Assembly: GCA_958510825.1 (NCBI GenBank)
Contig: OY294045.1
Location: forward strand, 10,529,916 to 10,593,915
DNA: 64,000 nucleotides
Source of the DNA: Brachypterus glaber
Lineage: Eukaryota > Arthropoda > Insecta > Coleoptera > Kateretidae
Direction: 5' to 3'
Position numbers and translations under genes: made by a program. Under the pieces are notes generated by a model. The model was not told the origin of the DNA. It did no database searches and was given only the letters and a program-made list of their open reading frames with translations. Shown here one piece after another: positions 43,418-53,974 of this stretch; within the stretch, counting starts at the first letter, position 1, and each line of letters starts with the position of its first letter.

Positions 43418-46400
43418 TTATCCGACGGATACATCACTATTCGAACCCAAATATTTCTTAAGATCTTTAACGTGCCAGTCTCCAATGGATTGACCGTTTT
43501 TATCCTGTAACACATAAACCAAATTTGACTTTTTACCTATTATCTTACATAACACGTACTTAGGCGCTAATTTTGACGCAAAATAATTTACTGCGCTGGA
43601 AAGAACTTTATTTCTTTTCCATACCTTCTCACCTATCGTGAACGTTACGTCACGCTTTCTAAGGTTATAGGCTCTTCTATTTCGCTCGTATGCTTCATGC
43701 AATTTAGTTTTTACATCCGCAAAAATGTCTTTTAACCCAACTAAATCCTTAAAATACATTTCCCGAGAATCCGGTTCCAACTCAACGTCTTGAGTGGACG
43801 AAACTTTGCCATAGTAAGCCCCTGTTAAAGGTACGATTCTTCCAAAATTGAGAAACGCCGGCGAATGTCCGTGGACCTCATTAACTGCGGTACGAAGCGC
43901 AAGACCTATTTTACCTATATTTTTATCCCATTCCCGGTGATTTTCTTTTATATAAGACCTTATCGCCGTTTCTACCGTTCGATTCTGTCTTTCTGTAGGA
44001 TTTACTTGTGAATGAAATTTGGCATTGTACCAGATTTTTTGAACTTGATAGTCGTCCGCAAGCTTTTTGAAAGCTTTCCCAGCAAACTGAGTACCATTAT
44101 CGACAATAATGTACTGCGGTACGCCATATATTAAGAACACCTGATTTTCTATAAATTTTATTACACCTTGAGCAGTAGCTGTTTTCAAAGGTTGTAAAAG
44201 TGTATATTTTGTGAACCAATCAGATACTACTAATAAATAACAAAACCCTCCATTCGATCTAGGTAATGGACCTATAAAATCTGTTGAAATACACTGCCAA
44301 GGGAAACTAATATTCTTTTCTTTACCCATCAACCCATGACGTGCATAATTCGGAACCTTTTGTTCAGCGCAAATTTTACAACACTTAACATATTTCAAAA
44401 TATCTGATCTCATACGTGGCCAAAAATATTCTTGTGATACCCTATTAAAAGTTTTATAAAAACCCATGTGAGCTGCTAAAGGATCATCATGACATTCTTT
44501 CATAACAAGCACCCTACAGAGTCTCGGAACCAACAACTTCCACTCTTTAATATTCGTTTTAATACCTAAATTAGAACGATCAAATTTATATATTTTATCT
44601 TCTACAATTCTATACTCTTTATATTGATTTGGACTCTTCAATATCTTTTCTCTTAATGAAACATAGTACTCATCTTTACCATACTGTTCCGAATCAAATG
44701 ATATTAAATTAACTGACGGAAATACTGGTTTTTCTGGTTCAACTTCTTCAAAAGCCCTACTTAATGCATCTGGAACTACTTGTAAACTACCCTTACGATA
44801 TGTAATATTCATGTCATACTGTTGGAGTTTAACCGCCCATCTAGCAATTCTTCCTGTCGGGTCTTTAAAATTTGCTAAATACTTTAAACTAGAATGGTCT
44901 GTTATAACATTAAACCTAACTCCTTCAATATATCCCCTGAAACGATCAATCGCGAATAAAAGAGCTAAACATTCTTTTTCACCGGTGCTAAAATTTCTTT
45001 CTGATCTTGAGAGAGTTCTTGAGGCGTATGCAATAACCTTTTCCTTTCCCTCCTGAACCTGTGTTAACACTGCTCCCAAACCTACATTACTAGCGTCACA
45101 TTGTATGGTGAAAACAAGGTCGTACCTAGCACTGGTTAAAACCGGAGCTGAAACAAGAGCTTCTTTTATTTTAACAAACGCGACTTCAGCTTCATTATTC
45201 CATTTAATTGGTTGTTTCTTTCCTAAACCTTTCAGCAAAGCATTAAGTGGTGCTACTAACGTTGCAAAATTTTTTACAAACCGTCTGTACCATGAACATA
45301 ACCCTATAAACCGTTTAATCTCTGTAGTTGTACTAGGACGTTTATAATTTAACATATCCTGTACTTTTTCTATATCTGTGCGTAACCCTTCTCTATCCAA
45401 AACAAAACCCAAATACTTTAATGATTTTCTAAAAAATTTACACTTATCAAAATTTATTGTAAGATTAGCTTCTTTTAAAATACGATAAACCTCTTTTAGC
45501 AGACGTATATGTTCTTCAAAACTAGATGATACTATTATTATGTCATCTAAATATACAAAAATATATGGTTCAAAGGCAGCACCAAACAATTTATCCATCA
45601 ATCGTTGTTGCCTTTGCGCCGCGTTAGCCAACCCAAAACACATACGATTAAAGTGAAATAGACCATAGCCAGGTACAGTGAAAGCGCATTTTTCCTTTGA
45701 CCTTTCAGTCAGTGGAATCTGCCAAAAAGCTTTTTTCAGATCGATTGTAGAAATATATCTCGCCTTACCAAGCATACTTAAAATTCTATCAATTTTTGGT
45801 AATGGATAAGAATCCTTCTTTGTTTGAGCATTTAATTTTCTACCATCGAAACAAAGCCTATGCGATCCATCAGATTTTTTCACTAACAATACCGGACTAT
45901 TATAATCGCTATTCGAAGGAGAGACTACCCCTTGTGCTAACATATCTTTTAATTCTTTAACTAAAATTTCTTGCATATACGGAGACATTTGGTATTGTCG
46001 CATTTTAAAAGGTTTGTTATCCCCAGTATCAATATCATGTTTCATTATATGAGTACACCCTAACTTTTCTTTTTTTAGTTCTTTGAACAAATCTTTAACT
46101 TTATTAGCTAAATGTTCCTGATCACTACTTAACTCTAAAATTCCAAATTCATTACTAGAATTAATACTATTTATTTCTACTTTATTCAAAAATTTCCAAG
46201 AATTATTTTCGAAACTTAGAGATATAGAAAATTGTTTCAAAAAATCTACTCCAAAAATAAATTCTGTTTGCAAAGTCGGTACTACTAAAATTTTTAAAAC
46301 ATTTACTGTATCATTGACTGTAATTGGTAACTCCACAAAACCTAAAACTTTTTGATGTGCCTTATCAGCCGTAGTTACATATGGTATACTACTATTACAA

Positions 46401-46729
46401 ATTTCTAAATTTAAACTTTTAATCAAACTAATTCCCAAATTTCCTATAACTGAACAGTTAGCGCCAGTATCTATTAATGCTACTATTTGCTTATTAGCGA
46501 TACTTGCTTTTATATAAGGCCTATTATCATTTGGTAAATTTTCAAAAGGATTTAAATTTACTAAGGAAATTAAGTGATTTTTATAAAATGCTTTTACTTT
46601 TTCTAGCCAAATTGTCCAATTGAACCAATTGTCTTCGTAGCTACTAGTTATCTTACTATCAGGTATGGCCTTATGAAGTAGTGAGCGTCGGCCGGGATTT
46701 CCCACTACTGCTCTACATTTTTTTGACAA
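43418..46729 (-). CDS. Retrotransposon pol polyprotein (PR-RT-RNase H-IN)
   Basis: About 1103 aa copying element RNA to DNA and inserting it. The domains are in Ty3/gypsy order. Aspartic protease has DTGA at residues 87-90. Reverse transcriptase carries YLDDIIIV near 395, with TIDLKKAFWQIPL upstream. RNase H has CDASNVGLGAVLT near 545. The integrase zinc domain (H...H...C...C, HDDPLAAH to CCKIC) lies near 745-788. The DDE core has its Asp in ISTDF near 813, its Asp in VDNGTQF near 876 and its Glu in NPTERQNR near 905, and a GPY/F-like module ends the protein. The open frame begins at a TTG, not an ATG, and overlaps the end of gag by 25 bp in the -1 frame, so it is probably made as a gag-pol fusion by frameshifting. 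No stops or deletions were seen. Confidence 0.97.
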   Translation of the reverse strand: MSKKCRAVVGNPGRRSLLHKAIPDSKITSSYEDNWFNWTIWLEKVKAFYKNHLISLVNLNPFENLPNDNRPYIKASIANKQIVALIDTGANCSVIGNLGISLIKSLNLEICNSSIPYVTTADKAHQKVLGFVELPITVNDTVNVLKILVVPTLQTEFIFGVDFLKQFSISLSFENNSWKFLNKVEINSINSSNEFGILELSSDQEHLANKVKDLFKELKKEKLGCTHIMKHDIDTGDNKPFKMRQYQMSPYMQEILVKELKDMLAQGVVSPSNSDYNSPVLLVKKSDGSHRLCFDGRKLNAQTKKDSYPLPKIDRILSMLGKARYISTIDLKKAFWQIPLTERSKEKCAFTVPGYGLFHFNRMCFGLANAAQRQQRLMDKLFGAAFEPYIFVYLDDIIIVSSSFEEHIRLLKEVYRILKEANLTINFDKCKFFRKSLKYLGFVLDREGLRTDIEKVQDMLNYKRPSTTTEIKRFIGLCSWYRRFVKNFATLVAPLNALLKGLGKKQPIKWNNEAEVAFVKIKEALVSAPVLTSARYDLVFTIQCDASNVGLGAVLTQVQEGKEKVIAYASRTLSRSERNFSTGEKECLALLFAIDRFRGYIEGVRFNVITDHSSLKYLANFKDPTGRIARWAVKLQQYDMNITYRKGSLQVVPDALSRAFEEVEPEKPVFPSVNLISFDSEQYGKDEYYVSLREKILKSPNQYKEYRIVEDKIYKFDRSNLGIKTNIKEWKLLVPRLCRVLVMKECHDDPLAAHMGFYKTFNRVSQEYFWPRMRSDILKYVKCCKICAEQKVPNYARHGLMGKEKNISFPWQCISTDFIGPLPRSNGGFCYLLVVSDWFTKYTLLQPLKTATAQGVIKFIENQVFLIYGVPQYIIVDNGTQFAGKAFKKLADDYQVQKIWYNAKFHSQVNPTERQNRTVETAIRSYIKENHREWDKNIGKIGLALRTAVNEVHGHSPAFLNFGRIVPLTGAYYGKVSSTQDVELEPDSREMYFKDLVGLKDIFADVKTKLHEAYERNRRAYNLRKRDVTFTIGEKVWKRNKVLSSAVNYFASKLAPKYVLCKIIGKKSNLVYVLQDKNGQSIGDWHVKDLKKYLGSNSDVSVG

Positions 46730-48219
46730 TTAGAACAATCTTTTAAAAATACGTCTTTTTTTCCACAACGGTAACAAAACTTAGTCCTTTTTGCAAGACA
46801 TTTACTAAAAACATGATTAATTCCATTACAATTATAACAGACTATTTGCTTTACTTGATTACTACTATTTACTGTACTATTATTTTCTGAACTGCTATTT
46901 TTCTGATTTTTATTACTATTAAAATTACTGCTACTATTACTACCAAAAGATTTATATCCATTATTTCTGAAATTTCTATTATAGTTACCATTACTATTAT
47001 TATTATTTCTAAAATTGTTACTAAAATTACTATTTGAATTTATCTGACAACAGTGCCCTTCTTTACAAACATTTTTACTACTACTTGCTTTATTTACACA
47101 ACTACTTTCCTCTGCAAAACTACTATCTTGAGTTTCTACCACATTTACCCTAGGTACTGATTTCTTATAAATTGCGTTTTTATTTGTTACACTTTTTTGT
47201 TTCAAAATGTAAGCTTCATCTAACTTTTTACAATACTTTCTGAGGTCTTCAATCGAGTTTACTTCTACTAATGATAACGGAGTAAAATAATGTGGAAGTA
47301 TCCTTTCCCTAATTGTTTTCAATTTTGTAAAATCACTAGGATAACGCAAAAGTCTCTTAAATAATGTCTCCATAGCCGCTGTAAAAACTGAAATTGACTC
47401 ATCTGGTTTTTGATACTTTGCCCTGATGTCATCCCAAGTATGATCATCTACACTAGCAGACAAAAATTCTTTCTTTAATAATCCTATTAACTCTGACCAA
47501 TTATTAACTGAACTTTTAACTGACAAAAACCAAGAGAGCGCCGGCTCTTTAAATAAGTCATAAGCTGTTTTAAATAAAATTTCATCTGAGACGTTTCTAC
47601 AAACTTTTAAATAATCTACTTTTTCAATGAACGAAAGTACGTCTCCAGTACCGTCAAAAGAAACACCCCATTTATAAACAGGTACAGGCTTTATAAAGTC
47701 CGGGTCTGATCTAGCCGAAGTATTAGCTGCTGCATGAAACGTTGTGTCATTTAAAGAAATTCTTGTCATATTAGTTTCATTGACCTTATTCTCATGCGCA
47801 GTATGAGCCTCAATCAAATCCGCCTCTAATTCTAAACAAGTGGCTTTAGAAATCTGTAAAAATTTTGTCCTATCTGCTTCTTTATCCTTTACTTCCGGAA
47901 ACCTATTTAAACGCTTATTTATGTGCGCTAGATTTGACTTTATACGAATGAGTTGAGAAATTGAGTACTCAAACTCCTCAAGTTCTTTAACTAAAGTTTT
48001 TACAATATCAATATTATCATTAATAGCTTTTACCTCATTATTGAAATTAAACTCCGGATCGACATATTTATTGTCCTCCGTTTCCCTTGCTATAGCTCTA
48101 CTCAATGTTTTAATTTTCGCATTTCTATCATTCCTAGCCGTTAAAGACCTAATACGCAATTCATAATTTATTTGCTCTACCGTCAAATATCTAAGATCCA
48201 TTTTATTTAAATCTTCCAT
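46705..48219 (-). CDS. Retrotransposon gag protein (504 aa)
   Basis: Capsid/nucleocapsid precursor. The N-terminal ~170 residues are charged and helical. A central capsid-like region contains DVLSFIEKVDYLK and EPALSWFLSVKSSVNNW. The linker after about residue 390 is very rich in Asn and Ser. The C-terminal zinc knuckles are CYNCNGINHVFSKC, a standard CX2CX4HX4C, and CYRCGKKDVFLKDC, in which the expected His is Val. The start ATG (MEDLNKMDL) has an A/T-rich context. It overlaps pol by 25 bp. Confidence 0.9.
   Translation of the reverse strand: MEDLNKMDLRYLTVEQINYELRIRSLTARNDRNAKIKTLSRAIARETEDNKYVDPEFNFNNEVKAINDNIDIVKTLVKELEEFEYSISQLIRIKSNLAHINKRLNRFPEVKDKEADRTKFLQISKATCLELEADLIEAHTAHENKVNETNMTRISLNDTTFHAAANTSARSDPDFIKPVPVYKWGVSFDGTGDVLSFIEKVDYLKVCRNVSDEILFKTAYDLFKEPALSWFLSVKSSVNNWSELIGLLKKEFLSASVDDHTWDDIRAKYQKPDESISVFTAAMETLFKRLLRYPSDFTKLKTIRERILPHYFTPLSLVEVNSIEDLRKYCKKLDEAYILKQKSVTNKNAIYKKSVPRVNVVETQDSSFAEESSCVNKASSSKNVCKEGHCCQINSNSNFSNNFRNNNNSNGNYNRNFRNNGYKSFGSNSSSNFNSNKNQKNSSSENNSTVNSSNQVKQIVCYNCNGINHVFSKCLAKRTKFCYRCGKKDVFLKDCSNCQKNVEQ
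46717..46723 (-). promoter_or_regulatory. Probable -1 ribosomal frameshift site (A AAA AAT)
   Basis: In gag phase the RNA reads CAA AAA AAT GTA GAG CAG UAG. The heptamer A AAA AAT fits the X XXY YYZ rule, and a -1 slip continues directly into the pol frame as TGT AGA GCA. The gag stop lies 9 nt after the heptamer. I could not confirm a downstream pseudoknot. Confidence 0.6.
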
Positions 48220-49127
48220 GATTAAAATTTTAATTTATTACTAAAATTTACTATCAAAAATCTGTCAAAATCTGTCAAAAATCTTTCGCAATCTCTCTTT
48301 AAATAGTCAATATTCTTTCTAAAAATATTCACTCTCAAAAATCTTTTGAAAATCTTTCAGAAATCTTTCAAAAATCTCTCGTAATCTCACTCAAAATTTG
48401 CAATATTTTTTCAAAAATACTTGCCCTGTCCGCCACTCTTTTTTAGATTCGGATCGGAACCAAAAACTCCACGATTTATTCTCGCGTACTACTACACCTT
48501 TTTTGTTCACCCTGTATATTTCAGAATTTCACAAACTCAAAAAATCTCTCATCTTTCATCAAACTTTAATCCATTCTATATATTTTAGAATTTCATAACC
48601 AAAAACCTCTCAACTTTATTTTCTCCTATATATTTTAGAACTAAAATAACTCACTGGCCAAACTTTTCTCTCTTTATTTTACTCTATATATTTCAGAATT
48701 AAAATAATCAAAACTATGCACCAAAATGTTTGCTTTTCAAAAAAAATTCTCTCTAACTTTTATTTTTACCCTGTATATTTCAGAATCAAAAATAACCAAA
48801 AACTGTACCACTGCGTCCAATACTTTTTTTTATTACGATCCTATATATTTTAGAATTCGAATAAAACTCAAAACTTTACCCTTTTGGTACTCTCAACCTA
48901 TCCGTGGTTTCTTTTCTCCCTGTATACACCAAACTATTTTTTAAACATTGCACACCTATTGTTTAAATCAAATCAACAACCATATCCAGTTTTGTCTAAA
49001 TATCTTAAAAATATCTTAAAAATATCTCAAAAAAAATTTTTTTTTTTTTTTACTTTATATTTTTTTCACAAACTTCAAAAATTTAAAAGTTAAACTAGCT
49101 TAATCCCACGTTATTTGGGCGCCATTG
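48220..49127 (-). other. Retrotransposon leader with repeated motif and primer-binding site
   Basis: About 0.9 kb between 5' LTR and gag. The primer-binding site begins three bases after the LTR with TGGCGCCCAA, as expected for the complement of a tRNA-Lys 3' end; the match then shifts by three bases. A motif close to CTATATATTTTAGAATT recurs six times on the plus strand between about 48508 and 48855 at irregular 50-90 bp spacing. Short CAAAAATCTGT-like repeats lie at 48250-48400. Confidence 0.65.
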
Positions 49128-51430
49128 TGTACCGCGTTTTCCTGTCTAGAATAAGTAAAAACTAAAAAATTATCAGGCGCTGCCCTGGTTACTTATTATA
49201 GAAAAGAAAATGTACGGTTGCGATCGGCTAACTGGCATCAGTACGGGCACAGGGGTTCATGGATTAAAAATTATGATAATAAGCTTAGTTTAACACCTTG
49301 GGCGCCAGAATCTTGTAAACATACATGTGCTTGGCAGTTTATGTGTTAAGATTCAAACACATAAAAAATAATGTACTAGAATATTAATTATCTTTTACAG
49401 CATGTATAAACCTGAAAAATAACTATGATTTGAATAGATTTGTATATCTTGTGTTGATTATAATTTAAACAAAAACTCAAATATGTGCTGTTACAATGTT
49501 TATTTAAAATGACAAGTAGACAACTTTAATTAATCATATTAATTAAAATAAAATTATAAATTACCAAAAGTATGGTGAAAAGACCCCATTGCGAAATATA
49601 AAAAAAATGTGGTGAACTACCCTATTGCAAAAATGTTAAAATATGTATACCAAAATTATTATGGTGAATAACCTAAATAAAAACAGTAATATAAGGTATG
49701 TGTTAATAAGTGAAAAATAGTAATCTAGGCGTACGGCCCAAAGTTGCAACTTTGTTTACAAACCAACCTAGAATATTCATAATAAAATAGAGCACCTTAA
49801 TAAATATTAAAATTTGAGAACTTGGATATTTTGCCAAAAATAAATATAGTAAACCGCATTTTCATTATTTACACTAAAACTATAAAAACCTGTTAATTAA
49901 AGTTGTCCCTGGAACGACCAAATACGTTGTCCCACTCCCTGATGATGTACGTCACTGTGCAGAACATTTCCTTGTCCTTGCCTTGAGAACTCCTTACAAA
50001 TTTGAACACGTTTGAAACTCAAACGCTTGAGGATCCATTGAAACGTTTGTAAACCTCTTGGCTTAAAAACGGTACTGCAATTTACTGAACATCTTGAAAA
50101 ATCTTGAAAACTCTTGAAAACTAAAGTGGAAAATTGAAGAACACCTCAATGAAAATTGAAGTTAAAGTTGAAATGGAAAGCTTCGCCATCGATACTCGTA
50201 AAATTTGAGATAACGGTAACGTTGTAAAATATAAAAGCTTCACCAACAATATTCATAAAATTTGGGATAGAGGTATCGTCAAAACATTCGAAGAACGTTA
50301 GAACAGAAATGGAAAAGCTTCACCAACAATCTAGAAAGAAAGAACAGCGACTTTAGAACTCAGCCATCGATATGAAAAATCGAAATCCGTAATTAGATTT
50401 AAAATAAACTTACCCAGTCCAAAACTGAATTAATTGGAGCAGTAAGTGCTGAATACTAGAATACTCTGCAGCCTGAAGCCTTCATCTGTACGCCTCTAAT
50501 GAAAATAAAGAAAACAACGTGTTAAACACTTGTAACTTAGGTAACCAAAAAGCGACTTACTTTGAAAGATGAATATTGTGGAATTTCCATTAAAACTGCT
50601 TGAACTAATTACGTAGGATTATACTACACTTCATTACAAACTTATTGCAACATTTTTACACAAACATAAACCACGGATGGTTTCACAAAAATCAGATTCT
50701 GATTTTACGACCTGAACGCCATTGCTTGTCGTTTTGAAAAAGAACGCCTCTCCCTTCAACTCCGGCAAGGTACAAAACTCCCCCCGTGGCGAAACTTGGA
50801 ACTACGAACAACAAATCGATTTTGAGGGTAGGCAACACAAAAAACATCTATTCATAATCCCAATATTACTTGAAAATAAAGAAAAAGAATACTCTAAATA
50901 AGTTTAAAATGCCTAGCCATACATCTAACAATCGTTTCATATGGTTTAAGAAATGATACGACGAAAATAAACCAACTTGAAGTCATCAGCTGACCATGCA
51001 ATGCATACTGTATACCTGAATGCGGGTAGAAGTAAAACTAACCTCAAAATTAGGTAAACAATCTTTGATAATGATTTTATCCGACTTCCAGAAGCTTTAG
51101 CTGTGATTAAAAAGGTAAGACTAGCTGAAAAACATCAGTAGCTAACTCAAGTACTGAATGTAGTAGATTACTAGACGTTTGTTATTATATTTTAGGCTAT
51201 CAAAAGTAAACACCAAAAATAAGACAAATTCTGTAATAAAAGAAAAATGACCCAGCAAATGGAATCAAGGACCATCGCAAGACTTCCACAAGACCATACA
51301 ATAAGTCTGTACTCAATCTTATATGTGCAAATAGAAAGAAATACTAACTTCTGAAAAAATGGTAACATCGTATGATTACGTGACACAGATCAGGTAATCT
51401 TTAAAAACAGTGGCAGTCATAACTGCTACA
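49128..51430 (-). repeat. 5' LTR of the Ty3/gypsy element (2303 bp)
   Basis: Same sequence as 40283-42585. It is followed on the plus strand by the second ATAC of the target duplication. Confidence 0.95.
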
Positions 51431-51457
51431 ATACATAATATGCAATATTGCATGTTA

Positions 51458-51605
51458 TGTACCATACATATGTATGTTACATCTTATGTAATATGGCACA
51501 TGTAACGTAAAAAATCTTTCTGTTATAGGGCATGTTATGTAGCATACATATGTATGTTATGTCTCATGTAATATGGCACATGTTACCTAAAAAATCTTTC
51601 TTTAC
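51458..51605. repeat. Two-copy tandem repeat of about 80 bp
   Basis: The block CATGTTATGTACCATACATA...AAAAATCTTTCT occurs twice in a row with few differences. The retrotransposon landed next to it. No function is seen. Confidence 0.7.
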
Positions 51606-51780
51606 CATGTTGCATCCATATATGTGCGGACTGGGTATGGGCCTAGGTTTGATAATTATTTATTATTTCTATAATAAGTCCAAACCAAAAGTCAAAATTA
51701 TAGTAAGTCTGGCAATGCTGTACTATAATTGAAAAAATATTTTAAGATTCTGAATGTATAAATAAATATTAACTAACTAA

Positions 51781-51915
51781 GGGCCACTTGCACCAACTCT
51801 TAAACTGGGATTATCTCAACTAAACTGGGTTTAAGTTAAAAATGCTACGTTCTGATTGGTCGACCGTCAACTTAATCTAAGTTTAAAGTTAAACCATTGT
51901 TGGTGCAAATGGCCC
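51781..51915. mobile_element. PIF/Harbinger-like MITE with TAA target duplication
   Basis: A 135-bp element with terminal inverted repeats GGGCCACTTGCACCAAC / GTTGGTGCAAATGGCCC, flanked by TAA on both sides. A three-base TWA duplication and GGGCC ends are the hallmark of PIF/Harbinger miniature elements. A degenerate relative lies at 34400-34735. Confidence 0.8.
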
Positions 51916-52403
51916 TAAATATAAAGTTTTTCTGAGAGGTAAACGTATTTATCGAAGTATAACAGGATATTACATGAAAAATATTTAGGGCCACCTAGAA
52001 AGATGGCTATTTTATAAAAAAATGTAACGAAATTATGTTTAAAAATATTATGATTGTTAAAATATATTAAGATTTATTTATATGAATAAATTTGTCTCCA
52101 GCTGCCATTTTATGATACAGGTAGAAATTTCCTAGTTGGCCCCGCCCCCTCCGAAAGTTAGAAATTAAACATACTTATAACGTATTTCTAACTTAAAAAT
52201 CTAACGTTAGATTAACGTTTGTAACTAACGTTTGATTCTAAAGTTAAAAATCGGGACTTTTGCACATATTTTATAACGTACTTTTATACAGTTTTCTACG
52301 CACGGTTACCCTACTTCCCCCTACAAGTTTATTTTTGTAAAAAAAATCATTCTTTATTTTTAGTAGATAAAGTAGATAATAAAATTTGGTATATTTTTTA
52401 GCA
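51916..52403. other. Upstream of the SINA-like gene, no feature seen
   Basis: About 490 bp of AT-rich DNA after the MITE. ACGTTAGATTAACGTTTGTAACTAACGTTTG is a short internal repetition near 52200-52230. No TATA box was identified with confidence. Confidence 0.4.
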
Positions 52404-53933
52404 ATGACACAAAAACTAGACTTCGATGTGTTCATGAACGATCTGATAGAAAGGGATTTGATTAAATGCGCTTCATGCAGAGAAATTTTGACTGGTTCTG
52501 TATGGGAGATACAAGATGTAGGTAATGTTTGTGATAATTGTAATAATAAAAATTACATTAATTCACCAAGCAAACCACACAATTTGCTAAACTTCATTTT
52601 AAGTAGTTTACCCTTACGCTGCAAGTTCTACAGTCGCGGATGCAATAAGAGATTTTTGCAAGATTCTCTATCACAGCATGAGTATTCTTGTTCCTTTCAA
52701 GTGAAATCATGTCCAATGTCCTTTAAACTAATTAATTATTGCCGTTACGAAGGACATCCCAGGGATCTTTTTAGTCATTTTGAACAGGAACACAAGGATG
52801 ATGTTGTAAACAGTGCAGATAATACATTTTCTGTAAACACAGAGTTGACTGGTACGATTATATATAAGTTAATTATGATACGTGGTAATGTGTTGGCATT
52901 AAAAATAGTAATAGCTGAGGATGCTAATTTATTGTATTATGGTTTGTGCGGCGTTTTGAATGATTTTTCTGTGAATTACACCGTTAAGCACAAATCTGGA
53001 ATAGATAGCTCGTTAAATCGTTATATTACGACAAGAAGCGTAACTTGTCCTCCTGACAATATTTATAAGGATAATATTTCCTGGATGACATCCATAGATT
53101 TAGGAGCTTTGAAAGCCATAATGGGAAGTGATAAAATTGTGAAACATAGCTTTAAAATAAAATTAGGATTGAGTTCAAAAGACCAATTTGAAGAGATATT
53201 TATGAGCCACTTGGAGTGTCCGGTATGTAAGATATATATGCGACCCCCGATTCAGCAGTGCTTATCAGGCCACAGCCTTTGCAGTAAGTGTAAACCAAGG
53301 TTGGACAAGTGCCCTACATGCAGATCTTCTTTTGGTTCAGTTAGGAATTATTCTTTAGAAGCATTGACCGCTGGTATTAAGTATCCGTGTATGTACTATG
53401 AAAAGGGTTGTTTAGTCACAGCGGGTTCGGAAGGATTATTGACACATGAGCAAATATGTCCGTTTAAACCTTACAAGTGTCCAATAGCAAATTGCCATTT
53501 GACTGGAAATCATGATTTAATAACTAGTCATTTAACAGAGTTTCATGACAAACTATTGATCCGTGGTCCAATCTTTCAGGATAAAATTCGATTAGATCAT
53601 CATTTTTCACAAATGATAGAAAAGAAGATAATTTTAGCGTTCGAGCAGATATTTAGGATATCTTTAAAACGGACTTGTGATCACTGCTTTTGGGCTGCTG
53701 AAGTAATAAATGGTAATAACTGTTCACAGGAATTTATATATGAGGTTAAAATTGTCGATGGTAGAAAACCATTAAAAACTTTGATAAGAACTGACCAATG
53801 TTTACCAGATAACTTGGGAGAAGAGATTTATAATAGAGCCATTATGTTTCCCAATAGTTTTCTATCCTCGTATGCTTATAATGGAGTAGTGAATGTTCAT
53901 TTTACTATTGCTCAAAATGAGTCACTTAGTTAA
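52404..53933 (+). CDS. SINA/SIAH-like protein with two fused modules (509 aa)
   Basis: E3 ubiquitin ligase family protein. The second half is a full SINA: C3HC4 RING (C272, C275, C286, H290, C293, C296, C303, C306; CPVCKIYMRPPIQQCLSGHS), then a SIAH zinc finger (C329, C336, H348, C352, C359, C364, H376, H381) and a TRAF-like substrate domain. The first half repeats the plan in degenerate form: only two RING Cys pairs remain (C22/C25, C43/C46), but a complete SIAH finger (C73, C80, H92, C96, C103, C113, H125, H130) and a TRAF-like region (about 148-255) follow. Typical SINA proteins have one module and about 280-330 residues. The ATG at 52404 is chosen because the frame upstream lacks one; TTTTTTAG just before it could be an acceptor of a 5' UTR intron. 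Confidence 0.88.
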   Translation: MTQKLDFDVFMNDLIERDLIKCASCREILTGSVWEIQDVGNVCDNCNNKNYINSPSKPHNLLNFILSSLPLRCKFYSRGCNKRFLQDSLSQHEYSCSFQVKSCPMSFKLINYCRYEGHPRDLFSHFEQEHKDDVVNSADNTFSVNTELTGTIIYKLIMIRGNVLALKIVIAEDANLLYYGLCGVLNDFSVNYTVKHKSGIDSSLNRYITTRSVTCPPDNIYKDNISWMTSIDLGALKAIMGSDKIVKHSFKIKLGLSSKDQFEEIFMSHLECPVCKIYMRPPIQQCLSGHSLCSKCKPRLDKCPTCRSSFGSVRNYSLEALTAGIKYPCMYYEKGCLVTAGSEGLLTHEQICPFKPYKCPIANCHLTGNHDLITSHLTEFHDKLLIRGPIFQDKIRLDHHFSQMIEKKIILAFEQIFRISLKRTCDHCFWAAEVINGNNCSQEFIYEVKIVDGRKPLKTLIRTDQCLPDNLGEEIYNRAIMFPNSFLSSYAYNGVVNVHFTIAQNESLS

Positions 53934-53974
53934 ATGCATTTTCGTACGACCTAGTGTACACGAATTAAAAAAAA

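Larger units (their letters stand above)
40279..51434 (-). mobile_element. Full-length Ty3/gypsy LTR retrotransposon with target duplication
   Basis: An 11,148-bp element (40283-51430) in minus orientation, flanked on both sides by the 4-bp direct repeat ATAC. The two LTRs are each 2303 bp, begin TGTACC and end CTACA on the plus strand, and look identical wherever compared, including an equal-length shadow ORF in each. Between them, in element order, lie the primer-binding site, a roughly 0.9-kb leader, gag (504 aa), pol (protease, reverse transcriptase, RNase H, integrase), a 3' untranslated region and a polypurine tract. There is no envelope gene. Both coding frames are open end to end, so the copy may be competent and must be young. 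Confidence 0.95.

Noticed and set aside
44811..45347. Two 80-aa plus-strand frames inside pol
   Set aside because: Antisense shadows of the reverse transcriptase/RNase H coding region.
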